Part shown: positions 1 to 8,944 of the stretch, piece by piece
Layout of the letters: each line of letters opens with the position of its first letter
How positions within the stretch are numbered: position 1 is the first letter of the stretch
NCBI RefSeq assembly: GCF_902833055.1
Contig: NZ_CADFEJ010000002.1
Span: forward strand, 434,001-498,000
Length of the DNA: 64,000 nucleotides
Source: Burkholderia territorii
GTDB taxonomy: Bacteria; Pseudomonadota; Gammaproteobacteria; Burkholderiales; Burkholderiaceae
Direction: 5' to 3'
Notes under the pieces: generated by a model
Told to the model about the DNA's origin: nothing
The model's database searches: none
Seen by the model: only the letters and a program-made list of their open reading frames with translations
Program-made: the position numbers and the translations under genes

Positions 1-399
1 AGGCATACACTGATGCGCGCGCGGCGCGAGCCTGTCTGGGGGCATTTCCTGATACGCGAAGGATTTTCCGCACGCGTGCTGACGCTCGGCCTCGGGCAGC
101 GGCTGCTGCGCGACATCGAACGCGGCATTGCGGCGAAACGATTCGTCGTCGCCGACCCCTTCATCGGCTTCCTGTCCGTCGGCGGCACGGTATTGACCGC
201 GATTTCCGCCGAACTCAACTTCGTCGCGCCGGGCGCGCCGGCGACCGGCGTGCTCAAGGCACTCGGCTTCAGCGGCGAGAACTTTCCGGAGCGCACGGCG
301 ACGACGTTGCTGCAAACGCTCGGGCTCAAGCGCGCCGAGGCCGAGAAGATCGCGAGCCGCCCGTTGCCGGTCGTCGAAACCGCGGATACGGCGCAGTAA
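1..399 (+). CDS. TetR-family regulator, C-terminal part (5' end off window)
   Basis: The frame is already open at base 1. The ATG at base 13 is internal, because the residues before it (RHTL) align with the same place in the complete paralogue at 10639-11424. About 132 residues of the ligand-binding and dimerisation half are visible; the DNA-binding helix-turn-helix is outside the window. Blocks shared with the paralogue include RGIAAKRFVVADPF and LGLKRAEAEKIA, so the two are duplicates or close homologues. They bracket a leftward efflux/lipid-transport operon and point the same way. The effector is unknown. It converges on the end of that operon (stop at 492). Confidence 0.85.
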   Translation, partial: RHTLMRARREPVWGHFLIREGFSARVLTLGLGQRLLRDIERGIAAKRFVVADPFIGFLSVGGTVLTAISAELNFVAPGAPATGVLKALGFSGENFPERTATTLLQTLGLKRAEAEKIASRPLPVVETADTAQ

Positions 400-491
400 C
401 GCGCCGGGGGCGCGGGCATCGATCCGCGTCATCCGCGCATCGCGCGAAATCCCGTCGGTCAGCCCGGCTGATCCACGCCGGCGCGAGCGGG

Positions 492-1187
492 TCAGCCGGC
501 GCCGGCCGAGGCCGGGCAACGCGCGGCCGATGCGGACGGCGTCGCCGATTCGCTTGTCGCGAACGCCGCGAGTGAGCCGGGCTTTGCGGCGACGGCGCGA
601 ATGCCGGCGGCAATTTCCACGGCGATTGCTTCCAGTGCCAGGCGGTGGCCAGCGACGAGCGCATCGTTGCCGTTGGCCACGTTTTCGCGGATCGCGCTGC
701 GACAGGTGAGCGTCTGCTGACCGCGCGTCGCTTGGACACTCCAAACCGCATCGATCAGGACGTGCGATCCCGGCCACGACTCGAAACGTTGAACGTCGAC
801 CGCGACGCGATACACGGGAAAATTGTCGTCGTGCGGGACGCGATGCACGTCCACGGCGTTCAGCCGGCGCGTGATCAGGGCCGACAGCGCGGTGCGAATC
901 TCGTCGTCGACTGGCGACGCCCAACGATCTTCCTCGAGTATATCGACACGGGCCGGGCTGGTCTGCACGACCAGCCGGCTGCCGGCGACCGGAGCCGGTA
1001 CGCGCACGGCCAGCACGTCGACCTGCCGCACCGCGTTCGATATGCCGGGAGCGGCGTCCGTGCGGTAGCCGCCCGCGAGCGTGTAGAACCGCGTCGGCGG
1101 CGACGCGCACGCGGCGAGCACGCTCAGCCCGACACAGGCCGCCGAGCGAACGACAACGCGCAAGGTACGGAACGGAAGCGACGTCAT
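492..1187 (-). CDS. pqiC: PqiC-like ABC-type transport auxiliary lipoprotein
   Basis: A 231-residue protein with an N-terminal signal peptide ending in a lipobox (LAAC, Cys at about residue 27), followed by FYTLAGG, typical of the PqiC/YmbA family. In the family it is an outer-membrane lipoprotein that docks the periplasmic PqiB tube so that lipid can cross the envelope. It is the last gene of the operon. Its start overlaps the end of pqiB by four bases (ATGA), so translation is probably coupled. The family assignment is good; the lipid cargo is unknown. Confidence 0.85.
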   Translation of the reverse strand: MTSLPFRTLRVVVRSAACVGLSVLAACASPPTRFYTLAGGYRTDAAPGISNAVRQVDVLAVRVPAPVAGSRLVVQTSPARVDILEEDRWASPVDDEIRTALSALITRRLNAVDVHRVPHDDNFPVYRVAVDVQRFESWPGSHVLIDAVWSVQATRGQQTLTCRSAIRENVANGNDALVAGHRLALEAIAVEIAAGIRAVAAKPGSLAAFATSESATPSASAARCPASAGAG

Positions 1188-2779
1188 TGCTTGTCTCCTT
1201 TCTTGCCGAATATCAGCGATTCAGGGTGGCGCTCCAGATAATCCGCGAGCGTATTGAGCGACTGGAGCGTTCGCGTGAGTTCCTGCATCGCGCCGTGGAT
1301 GTCCGTCTGCATGGGCGAGTCCTGACGAAGCGTCGACTCGGCGGCGTTGAAGGTGCGCTGCGCCGACGACAGCGTGTCGCGCGCCTGCGGCACGACTTCG
1401 GTATCGAGATGACCGAACAGGCGATTCGCGTTTTCCAGTGCGCCGTTCAGGTTCGCGCCGATGCGATCGAACGGGACCTGATCGAGCTTCTTCGCGATAT
1501 CGGCAATCTGCACCTGCAATTCGTCGAGCGTATTCGGCACGGTCGGCAGTTCGATCGGCGTGTGGTGTACGTCGACGGTTGCGCGAGGCGCCGTCGGGAA
1601 CATGTCGAGCGCGACATAAAGCTGGCCGGTCAGCAGATTGCCGGTTCGCAACTGGCCGCGCAGCCCCTGCGTGACGAGATGCTCGAGCAGTTCGTGGCCG
1701 CCCGGCGTATTGGGCGCGGGGATCGACGCGTTGCTGCGTTTCGTGAGTCGCGACGGATAAAGCGCCATCGTCACTCTCATGCTGAAGTTCCGGGCGTTCT
1801 CGTGATACTCGATCCCGATATCCGTTACCTGGCCCAGCGCAATGCCGCGCACGTCGACCGGCGCTCCGACCGACAAGCCCCGCAGCGACTGGTTGAAGCG
1901 CATGACGACCATCAGCGGAGCGCCGTCGGCTTCGCGCATGGCGTCGGCTTCGTCGGGCGCGAGCCGGAAGACGGCGTTGTCCGGGGCCAGCGGGCCGCTG
2001 TCCTGGCCGGTCGGCGACTGAAACGCGAGGCCGCCGACGATGACCGTGGCCAGCGATTGCGTGTTGAGCTTCAGGCCGCTGGAGTCGAGCCGCAGATCGA
2101 CGCCGCTCGCATGCCACCATCGCGTGTTGGTCCCGACGTACTTGTCATAGGGGGCATTCACGAACACGCGGACTTTCACGCCGGCGCCGTCCTCGTCGAG
2201 CGAAAAGCCGACGACTTGCCCCACCTGCAGATGACGGTAGAAAACGGGCGAGCCGATATCGATCGAGCCCAGCGACGCGCCTCGCAACTCGTATTGATGC
2301 CCTTGCTGATCGGAGGTGACGGCGGGCGGATTCTCGAGACCGACGAATTCGGTCTGCCGGTCGTTCGAGTGCCCCGCGTCAACGCCGATATAGGCGCCGG
2401 AGAGCAGCGTCCCCAGCCCCGATACGCCGGTGGCGCCCACGCGCGGGCGAACGACCCAGAAGCGCGTATTTCGGGTTGCGAATTTGTCGGCCTCCTTGGC
2501 CAACTGAAGCGTGACGAGCACGCGTTTGAAATCGTTCGTCAGCTTGATGGCCTGTACCGAGCCTATCTCGACGTCCTTGTACCTGACCTTCGTCTTGCCG
2601 GCTTCGAGCCCTTCGGCATTGGCGAACGTGACCGTGACAGTCGGGCCTTTTTCGGCGACGGACTTGACGACGAGCGCCAGTCCGATGAGCGCACAAACGA
2701 GAGGGACGAGCCAGACGAGGGAAGGTATCCAGCGGCGGCGCGGCTTGATTTCGGGTTGAGGTAGATCGAAGGGATGCAT
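1184..2779 (-). CDS. pqiB: PqiB-type MCE-domain lipid transport protein
   Basis: A 531-residue protein with one N-terminal membrane helix (about residues 19-41, after a basic RRRW stretch), then three MCE/MlaD repeats at about 45-137, 160-255 and 288-395. The C-terminal region is helical, consistent with the needle-like PqiB tube that spans the periplasm and moves hydrophobic molecules. E. coli PqiB has the same three-MCE layout and similar length. It starts 45 bases after pqiA stops and overlaps pqiC by four bases. The assignment is firm for family, inferred for transport role. Confidence 0.92.
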   Translation of the reverse strand: MHPFDLPQPEIKPRRRWIPSLVWLVPLVCALIGLALVVKSVAEKGPTVTVTFANAEGLEAGKTKVRYKDVEIGSVQAIKLTNDFKRVLVTLQLAKEADKFATRNTRFWVVRPRVGATGVSGLGTLLSGAYIGVDAGHSNDRQTEFVGLENPPAVTSDQQGHQYELRGASLGSIDIGSPVFYRHLQVGQVVGFSLDEDGAGVKVRVFVNAPYDKYVGTNTRWWHASGVDLRLDSSGLKLNTQSLATVIVGGLAFQSPTGQDSGPLAPDNAVFRLAPDEADAMREADGAPLMVVMRFNQSLRGLSVGAPVDVRGIALGQVTDIGIEYHENARNFSMRVTMALYPSRLTKRSNASIPAPNTPGGHELLEHLVTQGLRGQLRTGNLLTGQLYVALDMFPTAPRATVDVHHTPIELPTVPNTLDELQVQIADIAKKLDQVPFDRIGANLNGALENANRLFGHLDTEVVPQARDTLSSAQRTFNAAESTLRQDSPMQTDIHGAMQELTRTLQSLNTLADYLERHPESLIFGKKGDKQ

Positions 2780-2824
2780 CGCTCGGAAGCTTCTGGTGTG
2801 AAGGATGACGGGCGCGCAGCCCGC

Positions 2825-4171
2825 TCAGGAAAGGTGTTCGGACGAGACGGATGCTTTGCATCGCGAATCGTCCCAGATGAGCCGCGGATCGAACTGCATC
2901 GCCGCAAGCATCGTGAGGACCACCACTGCACAAAACGCAAGCGCGCCAGCGCCGGCGCGGATGTCGGCGAAGGATCCGAAATGCACGAGCGCGACCGTCA
3001 GTGCGACGACGTAGATGTCGAGCATCGACCAGCGTCCGATCAGCTCGACGATCCGATACAGCCTCGACCGTTCAAGCGGACGCCAGCCGGAGCCGCGATG
3101 CGCGGCGATCGTCTGCAACGCGAGAATGCCGAGCTTGAGCATCGGCACCATCACGCTGGCGACGAATACGACAACGGCGAGCGGCCGGTCGCCGGAGGTC
3201 CAGAAGTACGCGACGCCGCCGAGGATGGTGTCGTCTTCCGGCCGGCCCAGTGAGGTCGCGTGCATGATCGGCAGCAGGTTCGCCGGGATGTACAGCAGGG
3301 CGGCGGAGATCAGGAGCGCGGCGGTGCGCTTGATGCTATCCGGCCGGCGCTGGTGCAGCCGCGAGCCGCATCGCGAACAGCGCTGGTCCGCCGCTCGCGG
3401 CAGTCGCGGCGCTAGGCGTCCGCATGTATGGCACGCGATCAATCCCGCGCGATTCGCGGTGATGCCGGCCGGCGCGTCGTGCGGCACGGAATCCGGCGTC
3501 ACGCGCGCCGCGCCGTGCCCGGTGCGCGGTTTCGCATGAACCACGCCGGAAATGCGGCGCGTCGTGATCTCGTTGTGCGCTTCCCAGAGGGCAACGGCAT
3601 CGAACGATGTCACGGCGACCAGCATCAGCGTCAACGCCGCGAACGCGAACAGCGCCGTTCCGGGGATGACATGGGCGAGGCTCGCCATTTTCACGATCGT
3701 CACGAATACGCCGAGCATGAATACCTCGATCATTCCCCACGGCCGCAATTGCTGCACGAACCGGAGTACCGGGCCGAAGCGACGCGGCGCGCGACCGAGG
3801 CGCAGCGGAATCAGCAGGTAGAGCAGCGCAACGAGCTCCATCAGAGGAAACAGCGTCGTCGAGCAAAATACGATCGCGGCGACGCTGTACAGGTGGTTCG
3901 CCCACAAACCGGCGACGGCGTCGAACAGCGTGGCGTGCGACGTCATGCCGTTCGCGTCGAGCGCCATGATCGGGAAGCTTTGGGCGATCAGGAAAGTGAC
4001 CAGCGCCGCGACGGTCATCGCGCAGGTGCGATCGAGCGTCGGCCGGCTTTGAGGTACGCCCGCGAGGCGCGCGCCGCAGCGCGAACAGCGTGCGACAAGC
4101 CCGTGAAGGCGCGGCGGCCGGCGAAACAGCAGGTCGCATTCGTGGCAGGCAATCAGGTTCTCGTATTCCAT
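2825..4171 (-). CDS. pqiA: PqiA-like inner-membrane protein (paraquat-inducible protein A)
   Basis: A 448-residue polytopic membrane protein built from two related halves. Each half opens with a four-cysteine zinc-ribbon-like motif (CHEC...CSRCG near residues 9-33; CHTCG...CSRCG near 225-250), followed by about four hydrophobic segments. This two-module form is the PqiA/LetA family, which partners an MCE protein in lipid transport. It sits between the RND outer-membrane factor (148-base gap upstream) and pqiB (45-base gap downstream) on the same strand. Coupling of a Pqi system to an RND pump is the unusual part. Confidence 0.9.
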   Translation of the reverse strand: MEYENLIACHECDLLFRRPPRLHGLVARCSRCGARLAGVPQSRPTLDRTCAMTVAALVTFLIAQSFPIMALDANGMTSHATLFDAVAGLWANHLYSVAAIVFCSTTLFPLMELVALLYLLIPLRLGRAPRRFGPVLRFVQQLRPWGMIEVFMLGVFVTIVKMASLAHVIPGTALFAFAALTLMLVAVTSFDAVALWEAHNEITTRRISGVVHAKPRTGHGAARVTPDSVPHDAPAGITANRAGLIACHTCGRLAPRLPRAADQRCSRCGSRLHQRRPDSIKRTAALLISAALLYIPANLLPIMHATSLGRPEDDTILGGVAYFWTSGDRPLAVVVFVASVMVPMLKLGILALQTIAAHRGSGWRPLERSRLYRIVELIGRWSMLDIYVVALTVALVHFGSFADIRAGAGALAFCAVVVLTMLAAMQFDPRLIWDDSRCKASVSSEHLS

Positions 4172-4319
4172 CCGGCAAACTGAAAGGCGTTTCGATATCG
4201 ATGATTCGGCGCCGGCAGGCCGCCGGTCGGTCGCGCATCGTGCATGACGAACCGCCGGGCCGGCAGCGGCCCGCGCGACGTGCGCGAGCCCTGCCGTGCC
4301 GGCCCGGCGATGCTGGCGG

Positions 4320-5783
4320 TCACTTCCGCGCGACCGTCTGCTGCGCGTCGGCGGGCAATTCGCCCATCGCCTGGAACAGCGCGGCGGTATCGGTCATCCG
4401 GCGGCTGGCCGCCCGCACGGCATCGAGCTGCGCATTCAGGTATTGCTGCTCGCTCGCCTGCTCCGTCGATACCGGAAGCGCGCCCATTCGGCGGCGCGAC
4501 GCGGTTTCGTCGAATGCGGCATGCGCCGCTTGCGCAGCGACATCGGTGGACGCGAGCGCCTGCGCGTCGTTGTCCAGGGCGGCGAGCGTGTTCGCGACGT
4601 TCTCGAACGCGGCCAGGACGACCGATTTGTAGTGAAGAACGGCGGCGTCGTACCGGTCGAGCGTTGCGCGGCGATGGGCGAGCAACGCGCCACCATGGAA
4701 GATCGGCTGGGAAAGACCCGCTCCGATCGCCCACATTCCGCCGGCGCCCGACAGCAACGCGGGCCAGCTGAAGCCGGCGCGTCCCATCGATGCGGTCAGC
4801 GACAGGCTCGGGAACAGTTGCGCCGTCGCCTCGCCGACGTCGGCCGACGCCGCCTTCACGGCGGCGCTGGCGGCGCGGATGTCGGGGCGCGCGCTCAGCA
4901 GGTCCGACGGCACGGCGACGGGCACGTGTTCGGGCAGCGACAGGCTGTCGAAGTCGGGTATCGGCGGCGCGGCGTCCGGCGTGCGACCGATCAGGATCGC
5001 GAGCGCATGGACCGCCGTGGCGCGCTGCTGGCGCAACTGCGGCAACTGCGCGGCGAGCGACGCGGCGTTCTGTACCGACGCGAGCGACTCCACGTGCGAG
5101 ACGGCGCCGAGCGCGTAGCGCTGCTGGCTGTCGCGCGCGGCGGCATTGGCGGTGGCGACGAGCCGCTCGCTCAATGCGATCTGCCGATCGAGCGCCGCCG
5201 CGTTGATCGCCGTGCCGACGATATTGGCCGCGAGCGCGCGTCGAGCGGCCTCCAGCTCGCAGCCCTGCACGTCCACGCGTGCGCGGCTTGCCGAATTGGC
5301 GTAGCGCGTCGTGCCGAACAGATCGAACGTGTAGTTCGCCTGAAGCTGTCCGACGAACACGTTGTAGCGCAGCGTTTGTGCGCCGGTGCTCGAGATGTCG
5401 GGTGTGCGCGTACGCGCGGCCTGTGCGTTCGCGTCGATCGACGGCAGCGTCGATGCGCCGATCTGCGCGCGCAGTTCCTGTTGCGCGGCGGCGAGCGTTT
5501 TTTCGGCGGCCGCGAGCGTCGGGTTGTTGCGCAGCCCTTCGTCGACCAGCGCATCGAGCGCATCGGAACGGTAGAGCCGCCACCATTGCGGAACCGGTGC
5601 CGCGCCGACGTCGAACTGCTGTGCGACGCCGGCCGCCTCGACGGTCTTCAGCGGCTGCGCCGTGGTGCCGTAGTGGGCGGGGGACGGCATCTCCGGCGGC
5701 GTGCCGCCGGGCGCGAGCGAACAGCCGGAGAGGGCGAATGCCGTGGTCGCGGCCGACACGAGTGTCATACGGGCAAGTTTCAT
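4320..5783 (-). CDS. RND efflux outer-membrane lipoprotein (NodT/OprM family)
   Basis: A 487-residue outer-membrane efflux channel of the TolC/OprM family. The chosen ATG at 5783 overlaps the pump stop codon (ATGA) and gives a good lipoprotein signal peptide (MKLARM...ALSGCS); reading further upstream adds an implausible arginine-rich stretch. Two outer-membrane-efflux repeats follow, with the long alpha-helical segments that build the periplasmic barrel. As an OprM-type protein it would be lipidated on the Cys and form the exit duct for the adaptor and pump encoded upstream. The substrate is unknown. Confidence 0.92.
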   Translation of the reverse strand: MKLARMTLVSAATTAFALSGCSLAPGGTPPEMPSPAHYGTTAQPLKTVEAAGVAQQFDVGAAPVPQWWRLYRSDALDALVDEGLRNNPTLAAAEKTLAAAQQELRAQIGASTLPSIDANAQAARTRTPDISSTGAQTLRYNVFVGQLQANYTFDLFGTTRYANSASRARVDVQGCELEAARRALAANIVGTAINAAALDRQIALSERLVATANAAARDSQQRYALGAVSHVESLASVQNAASLAAQLPQLRQQRATAVHALAILIGRTPDAAPPIPDFDSLSLPEHVPVAVPSDLLSARPDIRAASAAVKAASADVGEATAQLFPSLSLTASMGRAGFSWPALLSGAGGMWAIGAGLSQPIFHGGALLAHRRATLDRYDAAVLHYKSVVLAAFENVANTLAALDNDAQALASTDVAAQAAHAAFDETASRRRMGALPVSTEQASEQQYLNAQLDAVRAASRRMTDTAALFQAMGELPADAQQTVARK

Positions 5784-8700
5784 GAGCATTTCTCCGAGTG
5801 GGCGAGGTCGGTCGCGGTCGAACCACGTTCGTCGAGCCGGACCCTGAAGCACGTCGCGTAGAGGGCCGGCAGGAAGAAGACGGTCAGTACGGTGGCGATC
5901 GTGATGCCGCCCATCAGCGCGGTCGCCATCGGACCGAAGAAGCCCGAGCGCAACAGCGGAATCAACGCGAGCACGGCGGCGGCGGCCGTCAGCATGATTG
6001 GCCGGAATCGCCTTACGGTCGCGCCGACGATCGCATCGACACGCCGATGGCCCGCTGCGATGTCCTGATCGATCTGGTCGACGAGAATCACGGAGTTGCG
6101 CATGATGATGCCGAACATCGCAATCACGCCGAGCAACGCAACGAAGCCGAAGGGCTTGCCGAACAGAAGCAGCGCGGCCACGACGCCGATCAACCCGAGG
6201 GGAGCGGTCAACACGACGATGAAGGTCCGCGAGAAGCTCTTGAGCTGGATCATCAGCAGCGTCAGCACGGCGATGATCATGAGCGGCATCTGCGCGTTGA
6301 TCGACGTCTGGCCCTTCATGCTTTCCTCGATCGAGCCGCCGGTTTCGATGCGATAGCCGGCCGGCAGCTTGGCGCGTTGCACGGCGAGCGCTTGCTCGAT
6401 GTCGCGGGTGACGCCGATGCTCGGCGCGTTGCCGCGCACGTCGGCCTGCACCGTGATCGTCGGCTGGCGGTCGCGTTCCCAGATCACGCCGTACTCGAGC
6501 GTGTTGCGCACGTGGCCGAGCGATCCGAGCGGCACGGGCCCGTTCGGTGTCGGCATGGCGAGGCCCGCGAGCTTTGCCGGATCGATCCGCTCGCTCTTTG
6601 GCGCACGCAGATCGACGTTGATCAGCTTGTCGCGCTCACGATATTGCGTGACCGTGTAGCCGGAAAGCGTCATGGCCAGGAAGTTCGACACGTCTTCCGA
6701 CGACACGCCGAGCGCGCGCGCCTTCATCTGGTCGATCTCGAACGAAACCGATCGCTCCGCCGGCTCGTCCCAGTCGAATTGCACGTTCTTCGTGCGGCTG
6801 TCGGCGCGCACCTTCTCCGCGACCTGACCGGCGATTTCGCGGACGGTGGCGATGTCGTCGCCGCTCACGCGGAACTTGATCGGGAAGCCGACGGGCGGCC
6901 CGTTCTCGAGCCGCGCCACGCGCGTGCGCACGGCGGGGAATGTTTTCTCGAGCTTGACGTCGAGCCACTGCATCAGCTTTTCGCGATCCTCGATGTTCCT
7001 CGCTGTAATGACGAATTGCGCGAAGTTGGGCTGCTGAAGCTGCTGGTCGAGCGGCAGATAGAAGCGCGGTGCGCCGGTGCCGACGAAGTCGACGAAATGA
7101 TCGATCTCGGGGCGACCGGCGAGCGTCTGCTCCAGGCGCTTCGCTTCGCGCAGCGTCGCATCGAACGACGCGCCTTCCGGCAGCCGGAGATCGACGAGCA
7201 GTTCGGGCCGTTCCGAGTTCGGGAAGAATTGCTGCGGCACGCGCGTGAAGGCCGCCATCGCGATCGCGAACAGCACGGCCGTGACGCCGAGGACGAGCCA
7301 GCGGCGTTCCACGCAGCGCATGATCCAGCCGGACAGGCGGCGATAGAAGCCGGTATCGTAGACATCGTGCTCGTGGTGGCTTGCATCGCCATCGTGCTGC
7401 TTGTGCTCGCGCAGCATGTGATAGCCGAGCAGCGGAACGAGCACGACGGCTGCGAACCAAGAAACGATCAGCGAAATCGCCGACACTTCGAAGATCGAGC
7501 GCGTGTATTCGCCCGTGCTCGATTTCGCGAGCGCGATTGGCAGGAAGCCCGACACCGTGACGAGCGTGCCGGTCAGCATCGGAAATGCCGTGCTCGAATA
7601 CGCGAATGCCGCCGCTCGCATGCGGCTCCAGCCCTGCTCGAGCTTCACGGCCATCATCTCGACGGCGATGATCGCATCGTCGACGAGCAGCCCCAGCGCG
7701 AGCACGAGCGTGCCGAGCGAAACCTTGTCGAGCCCGATGCCGAACAGGTGCATGCACAGCGCCGTCACGGCCAGCACGATCGGAATCGTGATCACGACGA
7801 TCATGCCGGTCCGCAGGCCAAGCGACACGAGGCTCACGACCAGCACGATCGCCACCGCTTCGCCGACGGACCTCACGAATTCGTCGACCGAATGTTTGAC
7901 CGCATGCGGCATGCTCGAGACGGGCGCCAGCTTGAGACCGGCGGGCAGCGTCGCCTGCAGCTCGGCCGCTTTCGCGTCGAGTGCCTTGCCGAGGTCGATC
8001 ACGTCTCCGCCTTTTTGCATCGTCACGCCGATGCCCAGGACTGCCTGTCCATTCGCACGCATCTGGGTGACGGGCGGATCGTCGTAGCCGCGCGTGACCT
8101 TCGCGATATCGCCGAGACGGAACGTGCGCCGGTTGACCGTGATCAGCATGTCGGAGAGCGCCTGCACGTCCTTGAATGCGCCGCTCGGGCGCACGAACAC
8201 GCGATCATTCGCGGTCGTGATGGTGCCGACCGGCGCGACGGCGTTTTGCGCGTCGATGGCTTGCGCGAGCTGCTGCGGCGTAATCGAGAGCCGGGTCAGC
8301 TCGGCGTTCGATATCTCGACGAAGATGTGTTGATCCGGATCGCCGAAGTAATCGACCTTGGCGACGCCGGGAATCCGGAGCAGCGCGGTGCGCAACCGGT
8401 CGGCGTAGTCGTGCAGTTGCGCGGGCGAATAGCCGTCGCCTTCGAGCGCGAAGATGTTCGTATAGACGTCGCCGAATTCGTCGTTGAAAAACGGCCCGAC
8501 CACGCCTTTGGGCAGCGTCGCGCGGATGTCGCCGACTTTCTTGCGCACCTGGTACCAGGTCTCGGGCACTTCCTTGACGGGCGCCGAATCCTTCATCGCG
8601 AAGAAGATCATCGACTCGCCGGGCCGCGAGTAGCTCTTGATGTTGTCGACGTACGGCGCTGCCTGAAGCTGGCGGCCGATCCGGTCGGTGATCTGCTCCT

Positions 8701-8944
8701 TCACCTCGCGCGCCGTCGCGCCCGGCCAATAGGTCTGGATCACCATGGTCCGGAACGTGAACGGCGGGTCTTCCGACTGCGCAAGGTGCGTATAGCCGAT
8801 GACGCCGAAGAGCGTCGCCAGCCCGATCAGGAAGATCACGAGCTGCTGATGGGTCAGCGCCCATGCGGAGAGATTGAAGCGGCTGCCATCGGCCGGCTTG
8901 TCGAGCGCGCGGTCGTGCGCGGGTTCGCGGTCGGGTGCGTTCAT
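5780..8944 (-). CDS. RND multidrug-type efflux pump, inner-membrane subunit
   Basis: A 1054-residue RND permease of the hydrophobe/amphiphile efflux type. The start ATG at 8944 overlaps the adaptor stop by four bases; in-frame sequence upstream belongs to the adaptor region. An N-terminal helix follows SAWALTHQQ, then a large periplasmic loop, and the central TM4 motif GLLVDDAIIAVE carries the adjacent proton-relay aspartates. The second half repeats the layout, ending with a set of hydrophobic helices. By eye it is closer to TriC/VexH-like pumps than to AcrB, but this is tentative. It works with the adaptor and outer-membrane factor on either side. Confidence 0.94.
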   Translation of the reverse strand: MNAPDREPAHDRALDKPADGSRFNLSAWALTHQQLVIFLIGLATLFGVIGYTHLAQSEDPPFTFRTMVIQTYWPGATAREVKEQITDRIGRQLQAAPYVDNIKSYSRPGESMIFFAMKDSAPVKEVPETWYQVRKKVGDIRATLPKGVVGPFFNDEFGDVYTNIFALEGDGYSPAQLHDYADRLRTALLRIPGVAKVDYFGDPDQHIFVEISNAELTRLSITPQQLAQAIDAQNAVAPVGTITTANDRVFVRPSGAFKDVQALSDMLITVNRRTFRLGDIAKVTRGYDDPPVTQMRANGQAVLGIGVTMQKGGDVIDLGKALDAKAAELQATLPAGLKLAPVSSMPHAVKHSVDEFVRSVGEAVAIVLVVSLVSLGLRTGMIVVITIPIVLAVTALCMHLFGIGLDKVSLGTLVLALGLLVDDAIIAVEMMAVKLEQGWSRMRAAAFAYSSTAFPMLTGTLVTVSGFLPIALAKSSTGEYTRSIFEVSAISLIVSWFAAVVLVPLLGYHMLREHKQHDGDASHHEHDVYDTGFYRRLSGWIMRCVERRWLVLGVTAVLFAIAMAAFTRVPQQFFPNSERPELLVDLRLPEGASFDATLREAKRLEQTLAGRPEIDHFVDFVGTGAPRFYLPLDQQLQQPNFAQFVITARNIEDREKLMQWLDVKLEKTFPAVRTRVARLENGPPVGFPIKFRVSGDDIATVREIAGQVAEKVRADSRTKNVQFDWDEPAERSVSFEIDQMKARALGVSSEDVSNFLAMTLSGYTVTQYRERDKLINVDLRAPKSERIDPAKLAGLAMPTPNGPVPLGSLGHVRNTLEYGVIWERDRQPTITVQADVRGNAPSIGVTRDIEQALAVQRAKLPAGYRIETGGSIEESMKGQTSINAQMPLMIIAVLTLLMIQLKSFSRTFIVVLTAPLGLIGVVAALLLFGKPFGFVALLGVIAMFGIIMRNSVILVDQIDQDIAAGHRRVDAIVGATVRRFRPIMLTAAAAVLALIPLLRSGFFGPMATALMGGITIATVLTVFFLPALYATCFRVRLDERGSTATDLAHSEKCS

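Noticed and set aside
1187-2764. Long open frame opposite pqiB
   Set aside because: Arginine-rich, no domain; a shadow frame produced by high GC opposite a gene with a clear three-MCE product.
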